Shown in pieces: positions 9,221-18,000 of a stretch of DNA of 41,685 nt. The stretch spans positions 1 to 41,685 of the forward strand of contig CALGTK010000062.1 in assembly GCA_937904325.1 (NCBI GenBank). Direction: 5' to 3'. How positions within the stretch are numbered: position 1 is the stretch's first letter; every line of letters begins with the position of its first letter. Made by a program: the position numbers and the translations under genes. The notes under the pieces are model-generated. The model did not search any database and had not been told where the DNA came from. It saw only the letters and a program-made list of their open reading frames with translations. This DNA is from an uncultured Planctomyces sp. (GTDB taxonomy: Bacteria; Planctomycetota; Planctomycetia; Planctomycetales; Planctomycetaceae).

Positions 9221-9550
9221 ATGACAGAAGCACATCGGCAACTCGACAGCCTGCACCACGTGGCATTCACGGTGCGTAGTGTCCCCGATGCTGTACAGTG
9301 GTATCAGTCGCGTTTCCACTGTGAAGTAGCATATGAAGATGAGACCTGGGCCCTGCTGAGATTCTCAAACTCTGATCTCGCACTTGTAAGAGGCGGTGAC
9401 CATCCGCCACACATTGGAATTGTATCCGCAACAGCACTTGAAGTCGGTCCAATGACGACGCATCGAGATGGCACGCGATCGGTATACATCACTGATCCGT
9501 CAGGGAATGCTGTCGAACTTCTCGATCCGGCGTCCGTTAGAACTGTCTGA
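9221..9550 (+). CDS. Glyoxalase/bleomycin-resistance (VOC) family protein
   Basis: 109 residues, a single pair of VOC half-modules. The start ATG at 9221 has AGGA eight bases upstream; a longer frame from 9125 would run through the hairpin at 9143-9201 and is rejected. Visible family features are the N-terminal LHHVAFTVRSVPDAVQWYQ with a metal-ligand His, the middle HIGIVSATA, and the C-terminal SVYITDPSGNAVELLDP with the metal-ligand Glu. It may be a glyoxalase, an isomerase, a dioxygenase or a binding protein; sequence alone does not decide. Because of the structured leader, its translation may be regulated. It stands alone on the plus strand with 263 and 443 base gaps on either side. Confidence 0.85.
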   Translation: MTEAHRQLDSLHHVAFTVRSVPDAVQWYQSRFHCEVAYEDETWALLRFSNSDLALVRGGDHPPHIGIVSATALEVGPMTTHRDGTRSVYITDPSGNAVELLDPASVRTV

Positions 9551-9993
9551 GCCCAGCAACGCGGTACTTTGCCAACCTTCCGGGTGTTGTCTGTCTCGCC
9601 GTAAGTGCTCAAGTCATTTTATTGCAGCAACTGCCAAATGCCGTGTCATGAAACTGAATCAGGCCACGAGGCATGACAGTAACTCGCTGTATTGGACGCA
9701 ATTCTCTTTTCCAGCCAAACACCAGTGTCTGGATTGTGTGACTAAGCGCTCAGCCAAGACGTGACAAATACGGCATAAGGACTATCCCGATAAAAAGAGC
9801 GGATGGTCAGTTCATGTATGAAGACTTCTGAAAGCATCGTTTCATCGCAAACACAACTGATTACCTCTTTCTTTCGTCGTACTGCTGTCTATGACTGTAT
9901 CTTAGCAAGCGTTGTGTTTTCGCAATGCGGTTGGCAGTGGCGAAGAGCCATGAATTACTGAATCATCGCCTTAAATCATCCAGGACCATTCAC
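9551..9993. other. Intergenic stretch without a recognised gene
   Basis: 443 bases between the VOC gene and the small membrane proteins. Open frames here are short, lack ribosome sites and show no protein-like pattern in any frame. No hairpin with a T-run and no tRNA fold was seen. Confidence 0.5.
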
Positions 9994-10167
9994 ATGTCGA
10001 AGCAGGCAATTGCAAAAGCCACCTATGTAGCCGGAGCCGGCCTCTCATTTATATTGTCTGTTTATCTGTGGTTCACAGGCAGTAAGGAACAGGGGCTCTA
10101 TGTTGGACTCTGGGTACCATCTATTCTGTCTTTTGGGACACTGATGCTGGGTGGTCGCCATGAGTGA
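9994..10167 (+). CDS. Small two-helix membrane protein
   Basis: 57 residues from ATG 9994 (MSKQAIAKATYVAGAG); an in-frame codon at 9925 gives an implausible hydrophilic extension. It has two hydrophobic stretches, about residues 12-26 (VAGAGLSFILSVYLWF) and 38-52 (VGLWVPSILSFGTLML), joined by a short polar loop (TGSKEQGLY). This is a helical hairpin in the inner membrane. The end overlaps the next small gene by eight bases (ATGAGTGA), so the two are likely made together. I do not recognise a family. The Shine-Dalgarno sequence is weak. Confidence 0.65.
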   Translation: MSKQAIAKATYVAGAGLSFILSVYLWFTGSKEQGLYVGLWVPSILSFGTLMLGGRHE

Positions 10168-10306
10168 TCTCACCCTTTTAGTAATTGGTTTCGGAATATT
10201 TGCCTCATGCATGCTGGCTACAATCGGGATGGCTATCGGGACTTCTCAACCTCCAGATCGTAGTAAATCGAAGTCCGTCAATTCCAGCTCCAACGGCAAT
10301 AATTGA
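10160..10306 (+). CDS. Tiny single-helix membrane protein overlapping the previous gene
   Basis: 48 residues. The ATG lies inside the last codons of the upstream gene, with overlap ATGAGTGA and the upstream stop at 10165-10167. It has one hydrophobic segment, about residues 4-28 (LTLLVIGFGIFASCMLATIGMAI), then a polar tail rich in Ser, Lys and Asn (SKSKSVNSSSNGNN). The likely topology is a single transmembrane helix with a short soluble tail. The coupling to the previous two-helix protein suggests subunits of one small membrane complex. Family unknown. The clean hydrophobic/hydrophilic split and the coupled overlap are the reasons for calling it a gene. Confidence 0.6.
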   Translation: MSDLTLLVIGFGIFASCMLATIGMAIGTSQPPDRSKSKSVNSSSNGNN

Positions 10307-10915
10307 TAACCACTCAGACACGTTCACAACATTAGATCAATGACAAAATCCTGTGCTGATTTATAAATGCAGTCTCTCAGAATCCATAGCGGTTTCATTG
10401 GCATATCCCGACTTGAAGTAGAACATAGCTGATCTCAGATCAGGTTAGGACAAACGGAATTTCGCCTCTATCGTCCTTGGCTATCACGATTCAGGTGTGT
10501 GGCGTTGGTGAATGGCGGATGAGGCTTCAAGTCGGTTTGCTGCTGGATAGTGGACACCGCAGGTGGTTGGATAGTTGGTGTAAGCAATCCACTGTCCAAC
10601 TCAGTCTATGAGATGTTGTTCCAACAGCTTACACCTGAGGAATGTGAAGTCATCTCCCAGATGCATTATTCCGGCAGCGTTCCGACACCAATCGGATTAG
10701 TCATTCGTCACGACGCGTTTGGTTCTTGTGCAAATTCTGATGACGTTTAATTTCAGCGATGACGGTCGTATCAGCAGCGGTCAGTTAAGGTTAGCGCGCA
10801 CATTGGTGCAGCAAAACTGGTAGGATGACTGTCGCTTTGCGATTTTGTCTGGTAGAACCTCGTGTGGTTTGCGTCGACAGGGAGCCCTCGTGATTTGACA
10901 GCACGGGGGTTTAGC
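10307..10915. other. Gene-poor stretch with a perfect palindrome
   Basis: About 600 bases between the small membrane proteins and the ISAs1 relic. At 10429-10443 there is a perfect palindrome CTGATCT-C-AGATCAG (7+1+7), with no T-run, so it is a possible operator or recombination site rather than a terminator. A weak 66-codon frame at 10550-10750 is listed separately. Nothing else is recognised. Confidence 0.45.
10550..10750 (+). CDS. Doubtful small hypothetical protein
   Basis: 66-codon frame in an otherwise gene-poor stretch. Its middle part (YEMLFQQLTPEECEVISQMH) looks like a soluble helical segment, which is the only reason to keep it. There is no clear ribosome site and no recognised family. 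It could be a fragment of a gene destroyed when the neighbouring insertion element arrived. Confidence 0.2.
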   Translation: MDTAGGWIVGVSNPLSNSVYEMLFQQLTPEECEVISQMHYSGSVPTPIGLVIRHDAFGSCANSDDV

Positions 10916-12062
10916 ATGTCGGATGACGTTGTGGCACGGATGGCGGGTTTGGAGGAGCGGTTTGATAAACTGCCTGATCCGCGGTCCTCGATCAATCGGC
11001 GGCATTCGCTGGTGCACGTGGTAGCAATGAGTGTGTGGTGTTCTGGCCGGAGCGGACGGTCCGACGGCGATTTTCATATGGGCCCATTGCTCAAATGACT
11101 GGCTGGTCCGGTATCTGGACCTGCCTCACGGAATCCCTTCGAAAGACTGCATCCGACGTGTGCTGATGCGATTGCACCCGCAGGCGTTTCAGCAGTGCTT
11201 TGCCGAGTAGACCAATTCGCTGGTCGGTCCTGCAGGGGCAAATTTTCTCAGCATCTACGACAAGACGCTGCGGCGGTCGCATGATGGAAGGCATCAGCTC
11301 GGAGCGTTGCATCTGGTGAGTGTCTGGGCCTGCGAGCAGGGCTTGACTCTGGGGCAGGTCGCAACAGCGGAGAAGTCCAACGAGATCACTGCGAGCCCGC
11401 TGCTGCTGGTTCTGGTGGACGTCAAAGACGCGAGCGTCAGCATCGACGCGATGGGCACTCAGACGACGATCGCCGGAAAGATCATCGACAAAGGCGGCGA
11501 CTACGTGCTGCCAGTGAAAGGCAACCAGGGGCTGCTGGAAGAGAACGTGAAGACGCTGCTGGAAGCGTACCTGGAGAATGACTTCGCTGGCGTGAAAGTG
11601 AGTCGCCAAGAAACGAGCGAGACGCGTCATGGTCGCATCGAGCAACGGTGGTATTACCAGGTGAACGTGCCGAAGACGCTGCGTGGTCTGAAGAAGTGGA
11701 AAGGCCTGTGGATGCTCGGCCTGGTCATTCGCACGCGAGAGACCGGTGGCATCGAAAGCGGCGACGTGCAGTATTACATCTCCATCCTGAAGCGTAATGT
11801 GAACGTCTTCGCCGATCAGTTCGCGGCCACTGGAGCATCGAGAATACCTGCCCACTGAAGCATGGACATGACGTTCCGCGAGGCCGAAAGTCGTACACGA
11901 AACCGACACGCCGCCCAGAACCTGGCCTGGCTCCGTCGATTCACTCTGAGTCTGATCAAACAACATCCGGGCAAAAAGCACAGCCCCGTCATGAAGCGAC
12001 GCATGGCCATCTGGAACCCCAGCTTCCTCGCCGAAATCCTGTTCGCCAAACGATTTAGTATG
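10916..12062 (+). pseudogene. ISAs1-family transposase, frame-shifted and with stops
   Basis: The ancestral transposase (H-repeat/ISAs1 type) can be followed in order over several frames. From 10916: MSDDVVARMAGLEERF, LPDPRSSINRRHSLV; a frameshift near 11035-11090; then DWLVRYLDLPHGIPSKDCIRRVL; a TAG near 11207 (CFAE-stop-TNSLVGP); then GALHLVSVWACEQGLTLGQ, NEITASPLLL, SIDAMGTQ and GGDYVLPVKGNQ in one long intact frame (about 11307-11810). At least two more shifts near 11815-11865 lead to MDMTFREAESRTRNRHAAQN and NPSFLAEILFAKR, ending near 12062. It is clearly inactive. The large intact central frame suggests decay more recent than that of the IS21 relic at 5210. Terminal repeats could not be identified with certainty. 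Confidence 0.9.
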
Positions 12063-12311
12063 CACTGGCCCTGGCGGCCAGTCAGTATTGAAGCAGGATG
12101 TCTACCGCCAATCACATACATCAACGAAACCTGCCACGAACTCTTGAGGAAGAAGCCAGCACTGGGTGACATCCCTTCACACATCAGGTCAAGCTGAGGA
12201 ACCTGTTCGTACAAAAGATAAACGTCGTCAACAATGCGTTCTACGCAACACTGTGAATCCGAAAATTTCATTTGGGATCGTGAAGCAGATCATGACCAAT
12301 CTTCGAATCCG

Positions 12312-13868
12312 CTACTCATTGCCAGTCATCTTTTCCTGTAGCAGACGAGACTGCTCGAGAATGGACGACATCTCATCAACATCTTCACGACGTTTCTCAA
12401 GGTTCTTGACGGCAAATGTCATACGATGATTGTTCTTCAATCGGTCGTAGTGGCGGTCGAGAAAGTTCCAGTAAAGAGTTGTGAAAGGGCAAGCATCCTC
12501 GCCAATTCTCTTGCGGTGATCAAATCGACAGTTTTTGCAGAACGGGCTCATTCTGTTAATGTAATTACCGGTTGAGCAGTATGGCTTTGTGCCGACTGTT
12601 CCGCCGTCTCCGAATTGGCTCATACCGAGTGTGTTCGGCAAGGAAACCCAATCGACCGCATCGACATACATCGCCATGTGCCATTCGTGAAACTTCAGGG
12701 GGTGGACGCCGAGTAGTTGAGCCAGATTCCCTAAGACCATGAGTCGATGGATATGGTGTGAGTACCCGTGTTCGATGACGTGCTGCATGGATTGTCGCAC
12801 GCATTCCATGTCTGTGTCACCGTCCCAGAAAAACGATGGGACATCGCGGTCAGCCTCCAGAAAGTTCCGTTTTGAATAAGACGGCATCTCAACCCAATAT
12901 ACGCCTCGAACGAACTCACGCCAGCCGAGAATCTGCCGCACGAAACCTTCCACGCTGTTCAATGGCGCCAATCCATTCTGGTAGGCGATAACCGCCGCAT
13001 TGACGCATTCGTGAGGGGCCAACAGTTTCACGTTGAGTGCTGCAGAGAGTCGCGAGTGATAGAGAAAAGCTTCCCCCGTCCACATGGCGTCTTCAAACAG
13101 CCCAAACTTCGGCAGCGTGTCTTGAATGAAATGTCGGAGCATGGCGGACGCCTGTCGACGTGTCACAGGCAGCAGGAAGTTTTCGAGGGATCCGGGATGA
13201 TCAGCGAACCGCTGCTCGACCATTGCAATCACAACACGCGTGATGTCATCCGGCTTAAAAGTCTTTGGCGAGTAACTGTCGACCGGTCCGCTTTTGCCAA
13301 AACTTTTGCGGTTGTCGCGGTCAAAATTCCATTCTCCACCTACCGGTTTTCCACCAGGCTCCATAAGGATGTCATGCTTCTTCCGCATCCAACGGTAGAA
13401 GAACTCCATGACAAGAGTCTTTCTGCCACTCACCCATTCCTTAAAGTCTTCTACAGAACAATAGAAGTGCCGGTCGGGTCTTATTTCCAGTTTAATTCCC
13501 AGTGCATCGGCTGCAGTCTTCAATGCTTCCTGAACACGCCAGTCTCCAGGCTCGACTACAATGAGTTTTTGCGGAGCATACTTTTGAACATCCAATTCCA
13601 GCACTTCTGCAAAAGTGCTGCGACAATCATTCTGTGGCTGTACCGTTAGCTCGTGGTAACAGACTTCGATGTTTCGCGATTCAAGATGGTTTCGAAAATG
13701 CCGCATCGCGGACAGAAAGAATGCGATGCGCATCTTGTGACACCAGACGTGTGTATTTTCCTCGGCGACCTCGGCCATCCAGACTCGATCTTGTGTCTTG
13801 TCAAACCCATCAAATGCTGCAGATTCGGCATCAAGCTGATCACCTAAGACAAGTACAAGATTTCGCAT
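12312..13868 (-). CDS. Iron-sulfur photolyase-related protein (FeS-BCP / PhrB type)
   Basis: 518 residues from ATG 13868, which is preceded by GGAAAG seven bases upstream and begins with the family N-terminus [13 protein letters not shown]; further upstream codons are less likely. The N-terminal alpha/beta antenna domain (about 1-130) is followed by the helical FAD-binding domain. Four Cys match the [4Fe-4S] ligands of PhrB-like (6-4) photolyases: Cys356 (DMEC), Cys444 and Cys447 (FCKNC) and Cys460 (EDACPF), with spacings of 88, 3 and 13 as in PhrB. Other conserved parts are [11 protein letters not shown] and LYWNFLDRH. It should use FAD and light to repair (6-4) photoproducts or to sense light. 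The nearby folE/PTPS operon could supply a pterin or lumazine-related antenna; that link is inference. Confidence 0.95.
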   Translation of the reverse strand: MRNLVLVLGDQLDAESAAFDGFDKTQDRVWMAEVAEENTHVWCHKMRIAFFLSAMRHFRNHLESRNIEVCYHELTVQPQNDCRSTFAEVLELDVQKYAPQKLIVVEPGDWRVQEALKTAADALGIKLEIRPDRHFYCSVEDFKEWVSGRKTLVMEFFYRWMRKKHDILMEPGGKPVGGEWNFDRDNRKSFGKSGPVDSYSPKTFKPDDITRVVIAMVEQRFADHPGSLENFLLPVTRRQASAMLRHFIQDTLPKFGLFEDAMWTGEAFLYHSRLSAALNVKLLAPHECVNAAVIAYQNGLAPLNSVEGFVRQILGWREFVRGVYWVEMPSYSKRNFLEADRDVPSFFWDGDTDMECVRQSMQHVIEHGYSHHIHRLMVLGNLAQLLGVHPLKFHEWHMAMYVDAVDWVSLPNTLGMSQFGDGGTVGTKPYCSTGNYINRMSPFCKNCRFDHRKRIGEDACPFTTLYWNFLDRHYDRLKNNHRMTFAVKNLEKRREDVDEMSSILEQSRLLQEKMTGNE

Positions 13869-14278
13869 GGCAACACTTTCCATGATCTTCGGTCTAACAC
13901 GCTGGAATGACATTGGCGGCTGTCATCAACAGCCAATGCCGCTCACAAATTGGCTGACCACCAGTAATTTCCCTGCAAGTTCTTACGCGCAGATCATCAA
14001 TACGAAGTCAAAGGCATCAACCCGGCGTGCATCTTCAGTGCCGACAATGCAGTCGCGAGGAATTCGAAGCCAGACAGGTTTTGTTGTGGTGCAGATTCAA
14101 TATCCAGGTAAACCTGCGGAGAATAAAGTTGCAGTGTGGGTCGCCTTCAAGACGCTCAGCCTGAATAAACCCCGACTGGCCGTGCTTCCTGGATAGTCAC
14201 CGAGCAGGCGTGACTGTTTGATCCTGGAAAACTGCCACAGAAACAACGAAGACTTCAATTGGAATCCACCTTTGCAGC
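13869..14278. other. Intergenic stretch upstream of the photolyase gene
   Basis: About 410 bases holding the probable promoter of the photolyase gene. An imperfect hairpin (GGCTGT...ACAGCC, about 13918-13937, flanked by ATTGGC/CCAATG-like sequence) lies about 50 bases before the photolyase start and may be an operator. No convincing coding frame was seen. Confidence 0.4.
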
Positions 14279-14728
14279 CTAACAGGGAATTCGGCAACAG
14301 ACGATTGTCGTCATGAGAAGCCCGCGAACAGTCCACGCGATCGTCCGGATCCAGTTTGTTGCGACAAGCGCCGAGTGACACTTTGTCGAGAAACCACTTT
14401 CCGCCAGGGCAGAGTGTCGGGGGACCTGCAAAACAGCAGTCGACAGCCAGTTGACAAATACAAGCACGATGCCAGCCCACAGCCAGCTTGCAGGGATACC
14501 TTGCGGCGACTGATAAATAAGCCCGACTGCCGTGAAGGCTTCCAGCAGCATGAAGGGAGCAACGACCCATGTAGTCCTTCGCTGATGCCGCCGGATGTAC
14601 GTTAAAAACGAATCTTCTCCAACGTTCTCGAACATCGGGTAGTGGACGATTTGCACAAACCAAATCAGACCAACCATTGCCAGTGTAGAAAACAGATTCA
14701 GCCCGAGCAGCAGACGTATTGAAGTCAT
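14279..14728 (-). CDS. Four-helix membrane protein of unknown function
   Basis: 149 residues from ATG 14728, which overlaps the end of the SDR gene by four bases (ATGA); upstream in-frame codons fall inside the SDR gene. There are about four hydrophobic segments: residues 5-25 (LLLGLNLFSTLAMVGLIWFV), 55-75 (TWVVAPFMLLEAFTAVGLIY), 84-102 (WLWAGIVLVFVNWLS) and 130-145. Conserved-looking polar residues inside or near the helices are QIVHYPMF, RRHQRRTT and VPRHSAL; paired His residues of this kind could bind a metal or haem, but that is speculation. I know similar small membrane proteins only as uncharacterised. Translational coupling ties it to the SDR. Confidence 0.75.
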   Translation of the reverse strand: MTSIRLLLGLNLFSTLAMVGLIWFVQIVHYPMFENVGEDSFLTYIRRHQRRTTWVVAPFMLLEAFTAVGLIYQSPQGIPASWLWAGIVLVFVNWLSTAVLQVPRHSALAESGFSTKCHSALVATNWIRTIAWTVRGLLMTTIVCCRIPC

Positions 14729-15468
14729 CGTGCCACCTTTGGACGGCCAAGAACTGAGGACAATCCACCGTCTACGCCAAAGATCTGTCCTGTTACCCAA
14801 CTTGTTTCCGTCGAAAGCAGCCAGTAGATCATCGCAGCTACATCTGCTGGCTCTCCGAGTCGCCCCAACGCGTGCATTCGAGTCGACGCTTCAGCAGAAG
14901 TTTTGTTCTCCCACAGATGCTGGGTCATCCGTGATCGAGTGAGTCCGGGGGCGACAGCGTTGAAGCGTAATCCACGAGCGGCATACGAAGCCGCAGCCGA
15001 GACCGTCAACCCCTCAACTCCTGCTTTGGCTGCAGCGATTGCCTCGTGATTCGGCATTCCAATCCGAGCTGCCGCACTCGACACAAGAACAACCGACCCG
15101 CCATTCCTTTTCATCAATCGACCAGCAGCTCTCACCGTTGCAAAGGCGGAAAACAGATTGGCAGTGATCGTTTCGTGAAATTCACCGTCGGTCGTCGAGT
15201 GGGCAGGCTTTAATAGCAGTGAGCCAACACAATTGGCCACTCCCGTAACCTCACCGAACGATTCCACGGTTGCCTTGAAACAGCGCTCGAAACTCGTCGG
15301 CTCGGAAGCGTTAACCAACGCTGAGGGGCAACAAAGCTCTTTTGAAATTTTTCCCAGGCGGTCCGCATCACGGCCCGCCAGCAAAACATTGCAGCCATCA
15401 TTGACAAGACGTCTGGCGAGATTTTCTCCAACAGACCCAGTTGCACCAAGAACCAGGAAGGCCGACAT
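14725..15468 (-). CDS. SDR-family protein lacking the catalytic Tyr
   Basis: 247 residues from ATG 15468 (GGAG seven bases upstream, MSAFLVLGATGSVGENLA). The Rossmann glycine motif is GATGSVG, and the later NAG-like region reads ANCVGSLL. The catalytic Ser is present (VLVSSAAARIG, Ser130/131). In the Tyr-x-x-x-Lys motif the Lys is present (Lys148), but the Tyr position holds Ile144 (NHEAIAAAKAG). The substrate and C-terminal parts look normal (RFNAVAPGLTRSRM, GEPADVAAMIYWLLS, GQIFGVDGG). It therefore resembles a classical FabG-like SDR with altered or absent redox catalysis. It overlaps the membrane protein gene downstream by four bases. Its placement beside pterin and photolyase genes suggests a cofactor- or pigment-related role, unproven. 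Confidence 0.9.
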   Translation of the reverse strand: MSAFLVLGATGSVGENLARRLVNDGCNVLLAGRDADRLGKISKELCCPSALVNASEPTSFERCFKATVESFGEVTGVANCVGSLLLKPAHSTTDGEFHETITANLFSAFATVRAAGRLMKRNGGSVVLVSSAAARIGMPNHEAIAAAKAGVEGLTVSAAASYAARGLRFNAVAPGLTRSRMTQHLWENKTSAEASTRMHALGRLGEPADVAAMIYWLLSTETSWVTGQIFGVDGGLSSVLGRPKVAR

Positions 15469-15700
15469 ATGACAACTCCAGTATTGCTGTTTCTCACTGC
15501 GAAAGACGAGCTCGTCCAATTATTCGTCAATGGGAATTACATAATTTCAAGCATTGAAAATCTGTTGATGATGGTTTCAGTCCACTTCACAGTTGGCTGA
15601 ATAACCGTCGAAAGCCGCGGCGATTGGGATTCGCAGGAACTGGCCAACATTTGGGAGTGGAAGAATCGAGGTCATTCAAAATATTTATAAACATGAGAGA

Positions 15701-16885
15701 TCAGACTGGATCGTTATACCCGGGAGTCTTCCGAGGGTGCTGACGGAGATGATTTGGAAAGTCTCGGACACATTTGCAGCAAATTTGTTCCATGACCTGA
15801 TTCAACTGAGTTTTGAGAATTGAAACGGTGTGTTCACCACCACGGCTTCCCAATGCGGCTGTGCCGTACATGAAGGCACGGCCAAGGAAGGTAAATTCAG
15901 CCCCGCAAGCCAAAGCTCGTGCGATATCGGGGCCGGATCTCACTCCACTATCCATCATAATTGTAATCCGCTCGCGACATTCATTCACAATATCCCTGAG
16001 AGAACTGATTGCCGACGGTCCAGCGTCCAATTGCCGGCCGCCATGGTTAGAGACGATGATCCCGTCGAGCCCCAGTTTGATTGCACGCTGCGCATCTTCA
16101 ACACTTGCGACGCCTTTCAGAACCAGCTTGCCAGGCCACATGTCACGAATCGGCTTAATTTTCTCTTCATTCAGCCGACCCGAGAATGTCTGATCCATGA
16201 ACTGTCCAAGCTGTTTCAGATTGAGTCCGGCGGGCATGTAACGCCGCAACGTTTCAAAATTCGGCTGTCCAGCCAGCAGGGTTCTAACTGCCCAGTTCGG
16301 GCGACCAAGAATCTGCAGAATGTTGCGGAACGACATCTTTGGAGGCATTGCCAGGCCATTACGGATGTCGCGGGGGCGAAAACCGAAGACAGGTACATCG
16401 CAAAGAATCACCAACACGGGACAGCCTGCGACTTCGGCACGCTTGATGATGTCATCACGAACCGAATTATCCGTGGGATGGTAGAGCTGAAACCAGAAGT
16501 CTCCTCCCGTAATCTCAGCGATCGTCTCAATGCTGCTTGTCGAAACTGTGCTCAATACGAAAGGTACGTTTTGCTGCTTCGCGGCTCGTGCAAGAATTTC
16601 CGGCGCACGCGGCCAGATCAACCCCTGCAGGCCAACAGGTGCGATGCCGAAAGGTGCATCGTAGGTGCGTCCGAACAGTTCAGTGCGCATATCAGATCCG
16701 TGATGTTCGGTCAGATACTGCGGTGTGAGATCGACCTCTCGCAGGTCAGTCGTGTTACGTCGGAGATTAACGTCTTCATTGCAGCCACCATCCAGATACT
16801 CAAACGCAAATCGCGGGATCCGGCTTTGAGAACGCTCGCGAAGGTCCTTAACTGTCGGATAGCGATAGTCGTATTGGTTATTCAT
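15701..16885 (-). CDS. FMN-dependent alpha-hydroxy-acid oxidase/dehydrogenase (lactate/glycolate type)
   Basis: 394 residues, a TIM-barrel flavoenzyme that oxidises L-2-hydroxy acids to 2-oxo acids. Active-site elements are all visible: the N-terminal Tyr (RFAFEYLDGG), FWFQLYHP with the second Tyr, the FMN-contacting Lys in LVLKGVASVEDA, the catalytic His and Arg in SNHGGRQLDAGPSAI, and the phosphate-binding end in MMDSGVRSGPDIARAL...LGRAFMYG. Length is usual for LldD/glycolate oxidase. The C-terminal part is a little long and has two adjacent Cys (QICCKC). If it is an oxidase it makes H2O2, which would fit an oxidative-stress neighbourhood; a quinone- or cytochrome-linked dehydrogenase is the alternative. 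Start ATG 16885 has GGAG about eleven bases upstream. Confidence 0.95.
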   Translation of the reverse strand: MNNQYDYRYPTVKDLRERSQSRIPRFAFEYLDGGCNEDVNLRRNTTDLREVDLTPQYLTEHHGSDMRTELFGRTYDAPFGIAPVGLQGLIWPRAPEILARAAKQQNVPFVLSTVSTSSIETIAEITGGDFWFQLYHPTDNSVRDDIIKRAEVAGCPVLVILCDVPVFGFRPRDIRNGLAMPPKMSFRNILQILGRPNWAVRTLLAGQPNFETLRRYMPAGLNLKQLGQFMDQTFSGRLNEEKIKPIRDMWPGKLVLKGVASVEDAQRAIKLGLDGIIVSNHGGRQLDAGPSAISSLRDIVNECRERITIMMDSGVRSGPDIARALACGAEFTFLGRAFMYGTAALGSRGGEHTVSILKTQLNQVMEQICCKCVRDFPNHLRQHPRKTPGYNDPV

Positions 16886-16954
16886 CGGCTAAAATACTCC
16901 AGGGCCGCTGCAGCATGATCGCGGCTCGATCTACAAACCGGAGACTCGAGTCCC

Positions 16955-17851
16955 TTAACTGGCGACGTCACTGCCACTCTTCACGATCGCCGGGCGCTCA
17001 ATTCTCTCAATTGGGATCTGAAGCTCGTAGAACGCGCGATCTGCAGAAATGAACGGACTGTTGTAGCCCATCCTGCGAAGCACCCCGCACTTACGATATT
17101 CGTCTCCGTGCAATCTGAGCCAGGCAAGTAGAGCACGATGTCCGCGTAAAACCGACTCCGAACTCATACGACCCCGAATACCAATCGAGACGACATCCTG
17201 CTTTGGAAGATCCACTACTTCAACACTTTTGTCGGACGGGTCCTGACCTGTCGATCCAAGTTTACGCGAACCGTAAAGAAAGGCCATCGAGGCCACTTCA
17301 GTGGCGTCATCATTACTTGAGTAGTCCAACTGCACCGGCGCAGTCATCGCAATGTCGTGGCGATTAATGTGACTGAATAATTTCCAGAAAGCTCCATTAT
17401 CGCGTTTGCGCTGGGGATCCTGCATCGATGCTCTAGCCATACGATAATCAGGCAGGGTTTTAACCTCGATGTGATGTACCGGCGTGAATCGCGGAAAACC
17501 TTCGGGAAATTCAGCTTCCAACCATGGACGAAAGGTCAGCGATTCAACGACACGCTCAACAGAGTTACATAATTGTTCGTTGTCAATTTTCGAATCTTTC
17601 TGAGCAGTAAGAAGCATCTGTGTCGCGAAGTGCTCCTCTCCAAGAAATGCGACTGCCAGTGATATTTTCGTGCTGACAACGGCCATGCTTGAGTCCCGAC
17701 CAATGGCCTTCAGGATCTGCACGGCATCTTTTACGGAAGTGCTGTCGAGACTAGGGTGTTTTGCAGGCTCCCCCGCTCCAAGCAAGCTTGCCCGCCAAAA
17801 TAACCCGGCGCTGATCGCGATAACGGCAAGGATCAATGACACCTTCAACAT
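16955..17851 (-). CDS. SOUL haem-binding family protein with N-terminal membrane anchor
   Basis: 298 residues from ATG 17851, preceded by a strong AGGAG eight bases upstream; the longer frame from 17905 is rejected. The N-terminus is a signal or anchor (MLKVSLILAVIAISAGLFW). Residues about 35-105 are an extra helical region without a known family. The SOUL domain follows, with VHHIEVKTLPDYRMA and the hallmark LFSHINRHDIAMTAPV. It ends with VVSIGIRGRMS, HRALLAWL and a GYNSPF block. Proteins of this family bind haem or porphyrin and occur beside photolyase-type genes in several bacteria. Here it would face the periplasm or be membrane-tethered. Whether haem is bound cannot be told from the sequence. 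Confidence 0.9.
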   Translation of the reverse strand: MLKVSLILAVIAISAGLFWRASLLGAGEPAKHPSLDSTSVKDAVQILKAIGRDSSMAVVSTKISLAVAFLGEEHFATQMLLTAQKDSKIDNEQLCNSVERVVESLTFRPWLEAEFPEGFPRFTPVHHIEVKTLPDYRMARASMQDPQRKRDNGAFWKLFSHINRHDIAMTAPVQLDYSSNDDATEVASMAFLYGSRKLGSTGQDPSDKSVEVVDLPKQDVVSIGIRGRMSSESVLRGHRALLAWLRLHGDEYRKCGVLRRMGYNSPFISADRAFYELQIPIERIERPAIVKSGSDVAS

Positions 17852-18000
17852 TGCGATTGCTCCTAATCTGCGCGATCTCAATTGCCCTGCCAATACTGAC
17901 AGCATTCATGCACGGTGATCTTAGACGGAAGCAAAGCGTCGACCATCGGTTTCCTGGCAGTGTGTCGTTACACGCTGCCAACTCGGTCCCGCTGATCGTT

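Noticed and set aside
11091-12065. 324-codon open frame on the minus strand
   Set aside because: It is antisense to the ISAs1 transposase, whose motifs are clear on the plus strand; the minus translation has no family pattern.
13011-13649. 212-codon open frame on the plus strand
   Set aside because: Antisense to the photolyase-related gene; composition not protein-like.
14097-14768. 223-codon open frame on the minus strand
   Set aside because: Overlaps the four-helix membrane protein in another frame; the membrane protein has the coupled ATGA start and clear hydrophobic segments.
15830-16918. 362-codon open frame on the plus strand
   Set aside because: Antisense to the hydroxy-acid oxidase, which has all active-site motifs; no ribosome site.
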